Below, one piece after another: positions 1-9,215 of a stretch of DNA of 64,000 nt; positions within the stretch are counted from its first letter, which is position 1, and every line of letters starts with the position of its first letter. Position numbers and translations under genes: made by a program. A model generated the notes under the pieces. The model was not told where the DNA came from. It saw only the letters and a program-made list of their open reading frames with translations, and did not search any database. Origin of the DNA: Novosphingobium sp. RL4 (GTDB lineage: Bacteria; Pseudomonadota; Alphaproteobacteria; Sphingomonadales; Sphingomonadaceae); assembly GCF_035658495.1 (NCBI RefSeq), contig NZ_CP141945.1, positions 1,756,725 to 1,820,724 on the forward strand, given 5' to 3'.

Positions 1-1
1 C

Positions 2-133
2 ACGGCTCTCGAACAGAACACCTTCCCCGCTTTGCGCCGGCGGACCAGACTCTACTTCAAGGCGCGGGATCAGGGCGCCTATGCGCGCGGCGCTGCGGCG
101 ATGGTGCTGGAGCATGTCTACGCCGCATCGTGA
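2..133 (+). CDS. 3' end of an unidentified gene (partial)
   Basis: An open frame runs in from the left edge and stops at a TGA at 131-133, giving the last 43 residues of a protein. The tail is arginine- and alanine-rich (it includes LRRRTRLYFKARDQGAYARG) and has ordinary third-position GC for this window. A strong hairpin follows directly, which supports a real gene end. I do not recognise the family from this short piece. It converges on pyrC. Confidence 0.5.
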   Translation, partial: TALEQNTFPALRRRTRLYFKARDQGAYARGAAAMVLEHVYAAS

Positions 134-156
134 ATTTCACGGTTTGGCGGGGAGTA

Positions 157-194
157 GGTAGATGAGGAGAGCCGGGTCATCCTCCTCATCTACC
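157..194. terminator. Terminator-like hairpin between convergent genes
   Basis: A perfect 13-bp inverted repeat, GGTAGATGAGGAG (157-169) and CTCCTCATCTACC (182-194), encloses a 12-nt loop. It lies between the end of the left-edge gene and the end of pyrC, where a bidirectional terminator is expected. There is no T tract, so intrinsic termination is likely but not certain. Confidence 0.5.
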
Positions 195-232
195 CAGTCG
201 AGCGCTTGCAGGCTGTTGCTTTCGGGTCGGCC

Positions 233-1270
233 TTAGCCGACGAAACGCCAGCGGATCGTCTCTCCGGCATGGAAGGGAACGAGGGTGATGTCGCCGTCGA
301 CGATCGTTTCCGCCACGGCCACGTCCTCGCGCTTCAGCGTTACCGTGCCCTCGTTCAGGGGCAGGCCGTAGAAATTGGGTCCGTGTTCGGAGGCGAACCC
401 TTCCAGCCGGTCAAGCACGCCTTCCTCGTCGAAGACCTGCGCGTAGCTTTCCAGGGCGAACGGCGCATTGAAGATGCCGGCGCATCCGCAAGAGGATTCC
501 TTGCGGCCGATGGCGTGCGGCGCGCTGTCCGTACCGAGGAAGAACTTGGGCGACCCCGAAACCGCCGCCTTGCGAACGGCGAGACGGTGCCGTTCCCGCT
601 TGGCAACGGGCAGGCAATAGGCGTGCGGACGAATGCCGCCATCGAAAATCGCGTTGCGGTTGATGATGAGGTGCTGCGGCGTGATCGTTGCGGCGATCCG
701 GGGGCCGCTTTCAGCCACGAACTCTGCGGCGTCGGCTGTGGTGATATGCTCCAGAACGATCTTGAGCGCCGGGAAATCTCGGACCAGCGGCGCGAGGACG
801 CGTTCGATGAACACAGCTTCGCGATCGAAGATGTCGACATCGCGATCGGTTACTTCGCCGTGGATCAGCAGCGGCATCCCGATCCGCTGCATCGTTTCCA
901 GCAGCCCGGTGAGCTTGCGGATATCGGTGACGCCGTGGGCGGAGTTGGTGGTGGCATGGGCGGGATAGAGCTTGCAGGCAGCGAACACGCCCTGTTCGTA
1001 GCCGCGCTCGATTTCCGCCGGATCGGCATCGTCCGTCAGGTAGCAGACCATCAGCGGGGTGAAGTCCGTCCCGGCCGGCAGGGCGGCGATTATCCGCTCC
1101 CGGTACGCCTGCGCCGAGGCCACGCTGATGACAGGCGGCGTCAGGTTCGGCATGACGATGGCGCGCGCAAACTGGCGCGCGGTATAACCGACGACTGCGT
1201 TCAGCATCTCGCCATCGCGGAGATGCACATGCCAGTCGTCGGGGCGGCGGATCGTTATCTGCGATGTCAT
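233..1270 (-). CDS. pyrC: Dihydroorotase, class II (PyrC)
   Basis: This enzyme reversibly cyclises N-carbamoyl-L-aspartate to L-dihydroorotate in cytosolic de novo pyrimidine synthesis. The 345-residue length is typical of the class II (E. coli PyrC-like) family. The metal-binding HVHLRDG motif lies near residue 14, the MPNL segment follows, and [16 protein letters not shown] near residue 100 holds the lysine that is carbamylated in this family. The HGEVTD and EHITT segments supply further metal ligands, and GTDSAPH near residue 247 holds the catalytic aspartate. It is a stand-alone housekeeping gene, convergent with the left-edge gene and followed by a hairpin. The ATG has only a weak ribosome-binding site. 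Confidence 0.95.
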   Translation of the reverse strand: MTSQITIRRPDDWHVHLRDGEMLNAVVGYTARQFARAIVMPNLTPPVISVASAQAYRERIIAALPAGTDFTPLMVCYLTDDADPAEIERGYEQGVFAACKLYPAHATTNSAHGVTDIRKLTGLLETMQRIGMPLLIHGEVTDRDVDIFDREAVFIERVLAPLVRDFPALKIVLEHITTADAAEFVAESGPRIAATITPQHLIINRNAIFDGGIRPHAYCLPVAKRERHRLAVRKAAVSGSPKFFLGTDSAPHAIGRKESSCGCAGIFNAPFALESYAQVFDEEGVLDRLEGFASEHGPNFYGLPLNEGTVTLKREDVAVAETIVDGDITLVPFHAGETIRWRFVG

Positions 1271-1362
1271 GAGGCCGCTCTAGCCCACCTCGATGGCTGT
1301 CGTCGATGCCGGATTCGGAACATTTCCGCTGCAACGATCGGTGCGTGCTGTCGGTTCGAAAG

Positions 1363-2118
1363 TTACCCGATGAACATCCCCCCGTTTACTGCGAGCACTT
1401 GCCCGGTGACGTAGCCGGCGCCGTCGGATGCGAGGTATTCGCAGGCCGCCGCGATATCTTCCGGGGTTCCGGGGCGTGGAATCGGAATGTGCTGGGCAAT
1501 CACGTCAAGCGGCGGGAATGTCCCCGCGGCGATTCCCGCTTCTGCCATCGGCGTTGCGACGACCGATGGAGGGATGGTGTTGACGGTGATTCCCTGGCCC
1601 GCAAATTCGCGGGCCAGTGCGCGCGTCAATCCGATCACTCCGGCTTTCGCAGCGGAGTAATGCGCACGATCCGCCGCACCGGACTGGGCGGCCTGCGACG
1701 AGATCGTGATGATCCGGCCCCATCCTGCCGCGACCATGTCGGGCAGCGCGGCCTGTACCGTATGGAAAACGCCGGTCAGGTTGATGTCGATCATGCGCTG
1801 CCAGGTTTCCACGGTTACGTCCTGGAAGCGGATGCCCTCGGATATGCCGGCATTGGCGACCACGATGGCGATGGGGCCCAGTTCCTCGCGCACGGCGGCA
1901 TAAGCGGTTTCGATGCTATTCCGGTCGGAAACGTCGACCTTGCGGGCAAGGATCGCCGCACCTTCCGAGCGCAGCGCGGCGCTTTCCCGGTCCAGCGCGT
2001 CCTGCTGGATGTCCAGCATCGCGACGGGGTGCCCGTTGCGGGCGAACAGGCGCGACACGCCCAATCCGATGCCCGAAGCTCCGCCGGTGACGACGACGAC
2101 ACGATCATGGCTGCTCAT
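1363..2118 (-). CDS. SDR family NAD(P)-dependent oxidoreductase
   Basis: A classical short-chain dehydrogenase/reductase of 251 residues. The N-terminal Rossmann motif is TGGASGIGLG, followed by the NAG motif (VVANAG), the catalytic serine in ITISSQ and the YSAAK catalytic pair. It ends with the usual GQVLAVNGG strand. The ATG follows a purine-rich ribosome-binding site (GGGAGAGAGAG). It is divergent from a second SDR gene, with the shared promoter between them. Its place beside glycosidases, a P450 and a TonB receptor suggests oxidation of a sugar or aglycone alcohol, but the substrate cannot be read from sequence. FabG-like reductases look similar, so the physiological reaction is open. Confidence 0.85.
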   Translation of the reverse strand: MSSHDRVVVVTGGASGIGLGVSRLFARNGHPVAMLDIQQDALDRESAALRSEGAAILARKVDVSDRNSIETAYAAVREELGPIAIVVANAGISEGIRFQDVTVETWQRMIDINLTGVFHTVQAALPDMVAAGWGRIITISSQAAQSGAADRAHYSAAKAGVIGLTRALAREFAGQGITVNTIPPSVVATPMAEAGIAAGTFPPLDVIAQHIPIPRPGTPEDIAAACEYLASDGAGYVTGQVLAVNGGMFIG

Positions 2119-2309
2119 TTAGCTCTCTCTCTCCCATCCGTTTCGTTCCGCCGCGCGGTCGCCGCCGAGCTTCCTGGCCCGAGCGCGCTGCGTATGGATC
2201 GCTAGTTTATGCGATATCGTGGCGCACAACTTGCGTGATGTCCAGCCCACCGATAGGCATGGAGCGCGCGATTCGGATCGCGTGATAAAATTGGAATGGG
2301 AGAAAGAGA
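2119..2309. promoter_or_regulatory. Divergent promoter region of two SDR genes
   Basis: This 191-bp gap serves two SDR genes that point away from each other. It contains GCGATATCGTGGCGC at 2211-2225, which matches 11 of 15 positions of the palindrome found at the GH106, P450 and TonB receptor promoters. That may be a weak site for the same regulator, but the match is poor enough to be chance. Confidence 0.3.
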
Positions 2310-3122
2310 GTGCCAGTGCCGGACGTTTCCAACCGCTCGATCAATGAACTGATTTCCCTTGCGGGCAGGAGCGCGGTCGTGACCGGGGCGGCCTGGGGAC
2401 TGGGAAAGGCAACCGCGAGGCGGCTGGCCGAGGCGGGGGCGGCCGTGCTCATCGCCGACATCGACGAGCAGGCGGCCGCTGCCACAGCCGGGGAACTGTC
2501 GGAACGCTATTCGGCCGACGTCTCGTTCGCCTGTCTGGATGCGGCCGATAGCGGTTCGATCGCCGCCGTGGCCGATCTTGCGGAGAGCCGGTTCGGCAAG
2601 CTGGATATATGGGTCAACAATGCGGGCATTCCTTCGTTCACGCCTTTGCTCGATCTCGATGACGCGGAATTCGACAATGTGCTGGCGATCAATCTTCGCG
2701 GATCGTTCGTGGGCGCGCGGGAAGCCGCGCGCCGGATGATCGCGCGCGGACAGGGCGGGGTGATCGTGAACGTGGCGTCCCTTGCCGGTGTCATTGGTAT
2801 TTCCGAAGGCCAGGCGGCCTATTGCTCGTCCAAGCATGGCGTCGTCGGCCTCACCCGCCAGTTGTCCATCGAACTCGGCGCGCACGGCATCCGGGTTCTG
2901 GGGGTGGCTCCGGGCTTCTCTCTTACGGAAAAGACGATGTTCATCGCCGATTGGGATGAGGCAACGATCAGGAACTGCCCCATTCCGGGTATCGGGGCCA
3001 GCCGACTCGGCCGCGTGGGTGTGGCCGACGATATCGCCCGCGCCATCCTGTTCTGCGCGTCAGACCTTGCCGCATTCATGACCGGCAGCACGCTCCTGCT
3101 CGACGGCGGCGTCGCCGCCTGA
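2310..3122 (+). CDS. SDR family oxidoreductase (GTG start)
   Basis: A classical SDR of 270 residues with all hallmark motifs: TGAAWGLGKA near residue 26, DIDEQ at the end of beta-2 (suggesting NAD preference), VNNAGIPSF near residue 107, the serine in VNVASLAG and the YCSSK catalytic pair. The C-terminus MTGSTLLLDGGV is typical. The GTG start follows GGGAGAAAGAG. It is divergent from another SDR and converges on the GH39 gene. I infer a role in the catabolic island, for example oxidising a hydroxyl freed by glycosidases or made by the P450. This rests on context only. Confidence 0.85.
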   Translation: MPVPDVSNRSINELISLAGRSAVVTGAAWGLGKATARRLAEAGAAVLIADIDEQAAAATAGELSERYSADVSFACLDAADSGSIAAVADLAESRFGKLDIWVNNAGIPSFTPLLDLDDAEFDNVLAINLRGSFVGAREAARRMIARGQGGVIVNVASLAGVIGISEGQAAYCSSKHGVVGLTRQLSIELGAHGIRVLGVAPGFSLTEKTMFIADWDEATIRNCPIPGIGASRLGRVGVADDIARAILFCASDLAAFMTGSTLLLDGGVAA

Positions 3123-3186
3123 GCATTCGCCGCGATCCGCCGGCCCGGCGGCAACCTTCTGGAGGCTGGCGCCGGGACGGACGGGA

Positions 3187-4707
3187 TCAGAGCAGTTCGA
3201 CGAGCGCGAGACCTTCCGGCGGGAGGTCCAGGGCGAGGGTTCCGTCACTGTCGAGGCGGCGGCGTTCGATCACGGGTAGAGAGGCCTTGCGCAATTGCGC
3301 AACCTGATCGCGCGAAGGATACTGCGGTGAACCCATCGCTCGCCAGGCCGGCATGGGCGAGCCGCGCTCCCAGTCCACATAGCGGACTTCCGCGGTTTTA
3401 CGGCCGCCGATACCGTCGAAGGCAAGCGTTATGCGCTTTGGCTCGCCCTTGATCCTGCGTTCTGCGGTCATGCCTGGAATGCCGCCGGGTTGATCCACTT
3501 CCGCCAGGTTCCACACCAGCACGGAAACACGTCCGTCCTTCCCGCGCGAAGCCAGTGCCGGGCCCTGGGCGGAGAGCCGCTCGGTGCCGAGGCGGTGCAG
3601 CAGGCGATAAGTGTTGAACGAAGGCTTGGCGATGCCGTCGATCATCATGCTCCAGCCCATCGAGCCTTCCTTCAGCATGTAGTCGTCCACGCCCAGTTCC
3701 TCGTACATGCCGCTGAGCGTCCACTGCGACATCCCTGCACAATGCGCCATGCCCTGAGCGATGACGTGGGCGATCATGGCCGGGCTGTCCGACGACCATT
3801 CGGAAAGCCACAAGGGCTTGCCCGCGAGTGGACCCGCGTCGATGGTCCGGCGTGCATTGCCGAGCGCATCGGGGATCACGTCGTTGACGTTGCGCCGGGG
3901 CGCGTCCTTGCCGAAGACGTCGTTCTGGTCGTCACCGGCGTAGACGTGGGTGGCGAAGAAATCGACCGGCGCGTTGTTCGCCGCGCACCATTGCGCGAAA
4001 TCCCCGATCCAAGCCGTTTTCGACGTTGCCGGTCCTCCTACCTGAATGCGCGGATCGACCGACTTGATGGCGACCGCGGCGGCCTTGTACATATCGAAGT
4101 AGCGCTGCTTGTCCGCTGTCCAGAAGAACGCGAGATTGGGCTCGTTCCACACCTCGAACGGCCAGGTGCGCACGGTTTCTATGCCGTAACGGTCCACCAT
4201 CGCGGCGGTGAACGACTTCAGGAAGCCGGCGAATTCCGCGTCGGAAGTCGGCGGGGTGATGTTCCCGCCGTAGAAACCGAATTGGGTTTTGCCGGAGGCC
4301 AGTTTCCCCGGCATGAAGCTCAGTTCGACATAAGGGCTGATGCCGATGTCGAGCATGCCGTCGTAGACCCGGTGTACATTCAGCCAGTTCGGCCCGCCGT
4401 TGCGGCGCATTTCCAGGATGCTCTTGCCGAATACGCCGAGCTCGTCATTGAAGATGCCGTGGAAGCGGGCGCGTTTGAAGCCCGCTTCGGCCCGGCCGAT
4501 CCGCATGTCCTGCCGCCATTCCTCGCGCATGGTGATCGCGGCGCGGTCCGATCCTACCGATTCTTCCCACACGTGGGGCAGCGGCCCGGTTACGGCGCGG
4601 GTGTCCACTCGAACGGTCTGGACCGCCATATCGGCCGCGCGGACGCCCCTTGCGGAAAGGGCCGCCGCCGCGGCACCGGATGCCAGGAATGTACGTCGAT
4701 CAAACAT
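3187..4707 (-). CDS. GH39 family glycosidase, Tat-exported (beta-xylosidase-like)
   Basis: A 506-residue glycoside hydrolase of the GH39 type, a family known for beta-xylosidase and alpha-L-iduronidase activity. A Tat signal (DRRTFLASGAA at residues 3-13) is followed by an alanine-rich cleavage region, so the enzyme is probably periplasmic. The TIM barrel shows FEVWNEPNLAFFW with the expected acid/base at Glu189, and WLSEWSS with the expected nucleophile at Glu303. Length fits the family. I chose the ATG at 4707 because GGAGAG lies 4-5 nt upstream; a GTG four codons earlier is possible. It lies in the catabolic island, in line with the GH106 gene. The target sugar (xylose or arabinose, for example) is not decided by sequence. 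Confidence 0.85.
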   Translation of the reverse strand: MFDRRTFLASGAAAAALSARGVRAADMAVQTVRVDTRAVTGPLPHVWEESVGSDRAAITMREEWRQDMRIGRAEAGFKRARFHGIFNDELGVFGKSILEMRRNGGPNWLNVHRVYDGMLDIGISPYVELSFMPGKLASGKTQFGFYGGNITPPTSDAEFAGFLKSFTAAMVDRYGIETVRTWPFEVWNEPNLAFFWTADKQRYFDMYKAAAVAIKSVDPRIQVGGPATSKTAWIGDFAQWCAANNAPVDFFATHVYAGDDQNDVFGKDAPRRNVNDVIPDALGNARRTIDAGPLAGKPLWLSEWSSDSPAMIAHVIAQGMAHCAGMSQWTLSGMYEELGVDDYMLKEGSMGWSMMIDGIAKPSFNTYRLLHRLGTERLSAQGPALASRGKDGRVSVLVWNLAEVDQPGGIPGMTAERRIKGEPKRITLAFDGIGGRKTAEVRYVDWERGSPMPAWRAMGSPQYPSRDQVAQLRKASLPVIERRRLDSDGTLALDLPPEGLALVELL

Positions 4708-5051
4708 GCTTCTCTCCACAATATTGTCGGATGCGCGGAAGGATCAGTGCGCCATTTCTATTTCGAAAATCGAGCTTGAGCCGGCGAGCTGTGACCGTGA
4801 CGGGTAAGCTGCGGGTTACTTCCGCGAGCAGGGCGCCCGCTTCTTTCAGCAGGTCGGTGGTGATCGCCAGACCGGAGCCAGCGGCTGGGACGCTCGACGG
4901 AAGGACGTGCAGAGCCGGGCACGGCAAGCGCGGCTTCCATAGCGATCGAAGCGACAAGTCGCCGGCCGTTTGCCATTGTCATCTCCCATAATGTCGTGCG
5001 GCCATTTTTTTGGCCTTCACGTTTTCTGTTTATTGGTCTGACCAGTGATTG
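4708..5051 (-). other. 344-bp gap with a possible frameshifted small gene
   Basis: No confident gene lies between the GH106 and GH39 genes. On the minus strand one frame opens at an ATG near 4976 behind GGGAG and reads MANGRRLVASIAMEAALAV. A second, overlapping frame, open to the GH39 start, contains the more protein-like GLAITTDLLKEAGALLAE. Joining them would need a frameshift near 4915. This may be a decayed small gene or chance in GC-rich DNA. The stretch around 5000-5050 is AT-richer. Confidence 0.2.
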
Positions 5052-8000
5052 TTACCGTGTTTCTGACCCTGACACACGTTTTCTTCCCGGCGATGCTTTT
5101 AAAGCTGCATTGCGGTCCATGTTGACGTTGCCGGAATTCTTCAACGGGAAGCCGAGCAGCCGGATTGGACCGATCAATCCCGAGCGGCGCAAGGGCGCGT
5201 CTTTCCGGTAGGTGGGCGTCGCGGTCCATGTCACCTTGTCCGCTCCCGGCTGCGCATCGCCGATGAGGCGATTGACCCAGAGGTTGGCGACGCGGACTTG
5301 CACGCGGTTCCTGCCCGGTTTCATGAACGCGCCGATGTCGACGCGGTAAGGCGCATGCCAGGCGTGGCCGGCAATGCGGCCATTGATGCTGACTTCCGCG
5401 ATCTCCCGCGCTTCTCCCAGATCGAGCTGGAGAGGCTGGCCTGCCTTCCAGCCGCGCGGCGTATCTATCTCGCGCGAGTATGTGGCCACGCCGGAAAAGT
5501 AGCGGATCGCCGGATCGTCGTTTTCGTCCAGCGGCGCCAGCGCCATGCGCACGCTTGCGGGCGCGCCGCGGCCGGGTTCGAACGCGACATTCCAGAGGCC
5601 CGGAACCGTCGCCAGCGGGACGGGATCGCGGGATGGCGCGGATTGCTGGCGTGCCGGGGTTTCCTTGCGAAACACCACGTTCACGGATTCGTCGGCCTGA
5701 AAGGTCAGGGGGATGATCGTGATGCCGTCCCGGATAGTGAAGCTGACGGATTCGGATCGGCCGGTCTCCGCATGCCACAACTCGGGTATCCTGCCGGCGA
5801 TCCTGAACCGGGCTTCGATCGTCTCGGTTCGGTCCTTCTGATTGGAAATGAAGTAGATGTCGGCCTCCTGCGACTGTCGGTGCACGAACGGCAGATGGCT
5901 GTCGGCCTGCGCGCCGGTGTAGGAAAAGTCGGGCCTGACGCCGATATCGGTCAGGACGGAAGCGAGATCGTTAGTGTTAAACACGCGGCCTTGCCCGACG
6001 GCGGTGTCGGGCCGGCCCGGCCAGAGCTTGCCGAGCAGGCCAGCGTATAGGTCTTTGTCCGTTTCCAGCCCCGGGTCGCCGATCGGCCGCCGGCCCACCA
6101 CGATCGCGCCTTGTTCTGCCAGGGAAGCGACCCTGCGCAGCACGGCAAGGCTCATCCGGCTGGAAGAACCGCCGAGATAGAGCACGCGGTAACGTGCGCC
6201 GCCGATGCTGGCGAGTTCGCCGCGATCGACTTTCAGGGCTTCCACGAGCGCATCGGCATTCACGAAGTCGAACGCATGGCCTGCGGGAATGCCGGTAGCT
6301 TGCCCATTTCCGAAAAGGGATGTGAGGGGCGCTTCCTCGCCGTGGAAATAGGCGACATCGGCAACGTTCCTTCCCTGCTGCAGCATCAGCGCGTTGCGTG
6401 CGATGTAATCCATCCACGGCCGCGCGAGTTCGCCCCATGCTTCGTTGCGATTGAAATCCTGCCCGAAGATCGAAAGGCGCAGTCCCGGCTTGCGGTCTTC
6501 CACCGGCACATGAACCGAGGTGTGGATGACCGGCCGGTTGATGCCGCTTGCGAATTCCAGGTCGATCATGCGCTTGAGATCGGCCGGACCATAGGACCAC
6601 GGCGAGAGCATGGACGTCAGTGATTCCGCCGCCACGAATGTCCTGCCATAGATATGAGCGACCGATGCCGCGCCCTTCATGTCGGCTAGATAGGTGGGCT
6701 TGGGTCCTCCTGCGCGAGGGAAGGCCCACATTGCGGCCATGGGAATATCGGCGAATTTGCGCATGGCCATGTCGTCGCCCAGCATGGGGCGGTGGTCCTC
6801 CAGAGCTTCGCCGTAGACGATCATGCCGTGTTCGTGGGCTGACCGGGCGATCGTACCGTAATGCTCGCTGGCGAGCAGTTCCGCCAAAGTCCGGCGGAAG
6901 TCATGGAGGAAGCGGTCGCTCCGGCTTCGCGATCCGACGATCCTGCCGGTGAGGGCCGGCATCCAGGGAACCGGATCGTATCCGCGCAGGCGCCGGAACC
7001 GGTCGATCATGCCGGGCGTCCAGTTCGACGCGCCCACTTCGATGCTGTCGGTCAGGATGGCCCGGATCCCTTTTTCGCCCATCAGATCCTGGCCGGCCGC
7101 GTCGCGATAGGTTTCAAGGTAGTGATCCATGTAGCGCTGCACCGCTCCGGCGTCGTACTTGTCCACCTCGAGCCCGGTGGCCTCCAGCGGCGCCGGGTGG
7201 TTCATGGTGCCGACGAGCGAATAGCCGAACCGCATGATCCGCCACCGCCCCTTTGGCGGCAGCCAGTCCAGCGTGCCGTCGGGGCGGAGGCGCGCTGTCA
7301 CGTCGATCACATCGGTCGGGGGCGTTCCCGGTGTGTCGATGAGTCCGTGGTCGAGATCGTAGTAGTCCGGCACGACGTCGAACCCGGCCTTGGCTTCGGC
7401 GCGATTGATGCGATCGGTTTCGGAAAGGACGAATTCGGCAATGCGGATGGTCTTCGCCTGCCCGGTGCCGGAAAACCCTGCCGCCAGAGCGGAAAGATCG
7501 ACGCCTGCGGGTGGCGGCGCGATGTTGGGCAGGCTGCTGACTTCCTCGAACACGGCGCGGAACCGGCTTGCCTTCACGGGCGGGAAGGCCATGGTCGTGG
7601 GCACGCGCGAAAGCGGTATTTCGGATACTGCCGTCCACGTCCCACCGGTCGTTTCGGCTTCCAGTCTGGCCTTGAGGTTGGCGCCGACGAATTTGCCGGA
7701 ACCGCCGGGCACGAAGAGCGTCATGGACCGGACCGTGGTTGGCCGGGCGTAGTCCAGTTCCAGGACCGATGGGCCTTTCGCCGCCTTGGCGAGGTCAACC
7801 GCGGATTCGAGATCGCCGTCCGCCAGGGCGGCTCCGTCAATCTTCTGCCCGGGGCCGTCCCTGTAGGATACGGGCGCCGGCACCTCGTTTACGGCGGCTG
7901 GAAAAGCCAGCACGGCGACATCGCGGTAGAAGGGCTGCGGAACTTCGGGCGCCTTCTCGTTAATGGTTGAGTTCGTTCCCGACTTTGCCGCGATCGACTG

Positions 8001-8546
8001 GAAGGGCCCGGTTATAGCAGGCGGCGCGGGGAGCGCCCGCGAGAACGGTTTTCCGCCTTCGATAGTCACCTCGCTCCAGACCAGTTTCTTCATGCCATCG
8101 GCGGGCGGCACCCATGGCCCGCCGGTTTCGGACCATCCCGGCGAAGAGGCGATGGCCAGTTCGATGCCGAGCCGGTCAGCTTCCCGAGCGGCGGCCCTGA
8201 ACGCCGATTTCCAGGCGGGCGTCATGTAGACCAGTCTCTGGTCGACGATCTGCGGGCTCTGCAGATTGACATCGAAGGACTGTGCACCGCCGATACCGGC
8301 GCGCTTCATCCAGGCAAGATCCCTGAGGAGTCCGTCCTGCGTGATATTGCCGTTGATCCAGTGCCACCAGACGCGCGGCCGCGCTTCCATGGGAGGATCG
8401 TTGAAGGCGGCTTCGAGACCCCGTGCTTCCGCGGGCTGGGCGGGATCTGCTCCATCGGCAAGCGCGGGGGCCGAGCAGATGGCGGCCGAGAGTAACAGAA
8501 ACTGCTTCAACACTTTGGCATAAAAACGAAAATTCCCTGCTGCCAT
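5052..8546 (-). CDS. GH106 family alpha-L-rhamnosidase-like glycosidase
   Basis: A large secreted glycosidase of 1164 residues, the usual size for GH106. After a signal peptide (FLLLSAAICSAPALADG) comes the family's typical opening, RPRVWWHWINGNIT near residue 57, then DLAWMKRAGIGGAQSFDV and the SSPGWSETGGPWV segment. A catalytic barrel spans roughly residues 50-700. A galactose-binding-like beta domain near the C-terminus shows VSINGRIAGHAWHAPYRVDI. GH106 enzymes release terminal alpha-L-rhamnose from plant glycosides and pectic side chains. The promoter carries TTGACA (minus strand, 8668-8673) and a perfect regulator palindrome at 8633-8647. It is divergent from the ferredoxin-P450 pair, which suggests co-regulated deglycosylation and oxidation of one substrate. 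Confidence 0.85.
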   Translation of the reverse strand: MAAGNFRFYAKVLKQFLLLSAAICSAPALADGADPAQPAEARGLEAAFNDPPMEARPRVWWHWINGNITQDGLLRDLAWMKRAGIGGAQSFDVNLQSPQIVDQRLVYMTPAWKSAFRAAAREADRLGIELAIASSPGWSETGGPWVPPADGMKKLVWSEVTIEGGKPFSRALPAPPAITGPFQSIAAKSGTNSTINEKAPEVPQPFYRDVAVLAFPAAVNEVPAPVSYRDGPGQKIDGAALADGDLESAVDLAKAAKGPSVLELDYARPTTVRSMTLFVPGGSGKFVGANLKARLEAETTGGTWTAVSEIPLSRVPTTMAFPPVKASRFRAVFEEVSSLPNIAPPPAGVDLSALAAGFSGTGQAKTIRIAEFVLSETDRINRAEAKAGFDVVPDYYDLDHGLIDTPGTPPTDVIDVTARLRPDGTLDWLPPKGRWRIMRFGYSLVGTMNHPAPLEATGLEVDKYDAGAVQRYMDHYLETYRDAAGQDLMGEKGIRAILTDSIEVGASNWTPGMIDRFRRLRGYDPVPWMPALTGRIVGSRSRSDRFLHDFRRTLAELLASEHYGTIARSAHEHGMIVYGEALEDHRPMLGDDMAMRKFADIPMAAMWAFPRAGGPKPTYLADMKGAASVAHIYGRTFVAAESLTSMLSPWSYGPADLKRMIDLEFASGINRPVIHTSVHVPVEDRKPGLRLSIFGQDFNRNEAWGELARPWMDYIARNALMLQQGRNVADVAYFHGEEAPLTSLFGNGQATGIPAGHAFDFVNADALVEALKVDRGELASIGGARYRVLYLGGSSSRMSLAVLRRVASLAEQGAIVVGRRPIGDPGLETDKDLYAGLLGKLWPGRPDTAVGQGRVFNTNDLASVLTDIGVRPDFSYTGAQADSHLPFVHRQSQEADIYFISNQKDRTETIEARFRIAGRIPELWHAETGRSESVSFTIRDGITIIPLTFQADESVNVVFRKETPARQQSAPSRDPVPLATVPGLWNVAFEPGRGAPASVRMALAPLDENDDPAIRYFSGVATYSREIDTPRGWKAGQPLQLDLGEAREIAEVSINGRIAGHAWHAPYRVDIGAFMKPGRNRVQVRVANLWVNRLIGDAQPGADKVTWTATPTYRKDAPLRRSGLIGPIRLLGFPLKNSGNVNMDRNAALKASPGRKRVSGSETR

Positions 8547-8632
8547 GTCTCTGCCCGTTCCTGCATCGTTGCGCGAAAAATGCCTGGCCGGAACAGGCCC
8601 TTGCGTACTGTCTCCGGCGCCATGTATTTTGT

Positions 8633-8647
8633 GCGATACAGTATCGC
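8633..8647. promoter_or_regulatory. TetR-type operator, copy 1 (perfect palindrome)
   Basis: GCGATAC-A-GTATCGC is a perfect 7-1-7 inverted repeat, 87 bp upstream of the GH106 start. It sits just downstream of a minus-strand TTGACA at 8668-8673, where a bound repressor would block transcription. The same sequence stands before the TonB receptor gene next to the TetR gene. Confidence 0.7.
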
Positions 8648-8735
8648 GTATTAATGGATTGAAGCGCTGTCAAGCCAGTGACGCGGTTCGGCCGGCTGAT
8701 GCCGCCGCATGCCCCCTTCCCATCCTCGTTCGGGC

Positions 8736-8763
8736 TTGACGCATAAGCGGCGTCAGGTTTATG
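8736..8763 (+). promoter_or_regulatory. Probable sigma-70 promoter of the ferredoxin-P450 operon
   Basis: TTGACG at 8736-8741 and TTTATG at 8758-8763 are separated by 16 bp, about 75 bp upstream of the ferredoxin start. The operator-like sequence at 8763-8777 begins at the end of the -10 element. Confidence 0.45.
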
Positions 8764-8777
8764 CGCCACTGTATCGC
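8763..8777. promoter_or_regulatory. TetR-type operator, copy 2 (imperfect)
   Basis: GCGCCACTGTATCGC matches the palindrome GCGATACTGTATCGC at 13 of 15 positions, with one half intact. It overlaps the end of the probable -10 element of the ferredoxin-P450 promoter, a position suited to repression. Confidence 0.55.
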
Positions 8778-8835
8778 GTAAAAACGAAATCCGGTTTGAA
8801 GCCGGTGGGGCCGCGGTGCAGGAGAGGGCTGGAAA

Positions 8836-9156
8836 ATGACGACGATTATCGTTGTGGGCGCGTCCGGAGAGGAAAGAGCCCTGGAGGCGAGGCCGGGGCA
8901 AACCGTCATGGAAATCATCCGGGATGCCGGGTTCGATGAACTGCTGGCGCTGTGCGGGGGCTGTTGCTCCTGCGCGACCTGCCACGTCCATGTCGAACAT
9001 GTGCAGGGGACGAAGGCCCTCGATCCCATGAGCGATGATGAAAGCGATCTGCTGGATTCGTCGAGCCACCGGAATGAGCGCTCGCGCCTCTCGTGTCAGT
9101 TGCAGGTCACCGATGCGCTCGATGGCCTGCGCGTGAGGATCGCCCCCGAAGACTGA
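8836..9156 (+). CDS. 2Fe-2S ferredoxin (P450 redox partner)
   Basis: A 106-residue adrenodoxin/putidaredoxin-type ferredoxin that passes electrons to a class I cytochrome P450 in the cytosol. The cluster ligands are Cys40, Cys46, Cys49 (C-x5-C-x2-C within LCGGCCSCATCHVHV) and Cys87 (SRLSCQ). Two extra cysteines at 43 and 44 crowd the binding loop. The gene lies 59 bp before the P450 gene on the same strand, so they almost certainly form an operon. No ferredoxin reductase gene is present in the window, so a reductase must be supplied from elsewhere. Its promoter carries an operator-like palindrome. Confidence 0.92.
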   Translation: MTTIIVVGASGEERALEARPGQTVMEIIRDAGFDELLALCGGCCSCATCHVHVEHVQGTKALDPMSDDESDLLDSSSHRNERSRLSCQLQVTDALDGLRVRIAPED

Positions 9157-9215
9157 AACACCGAAACACTCGCTTGCCGGGCAACGCACCCGCGCAAGGA
9201 ACAGGAGCAGGATAG

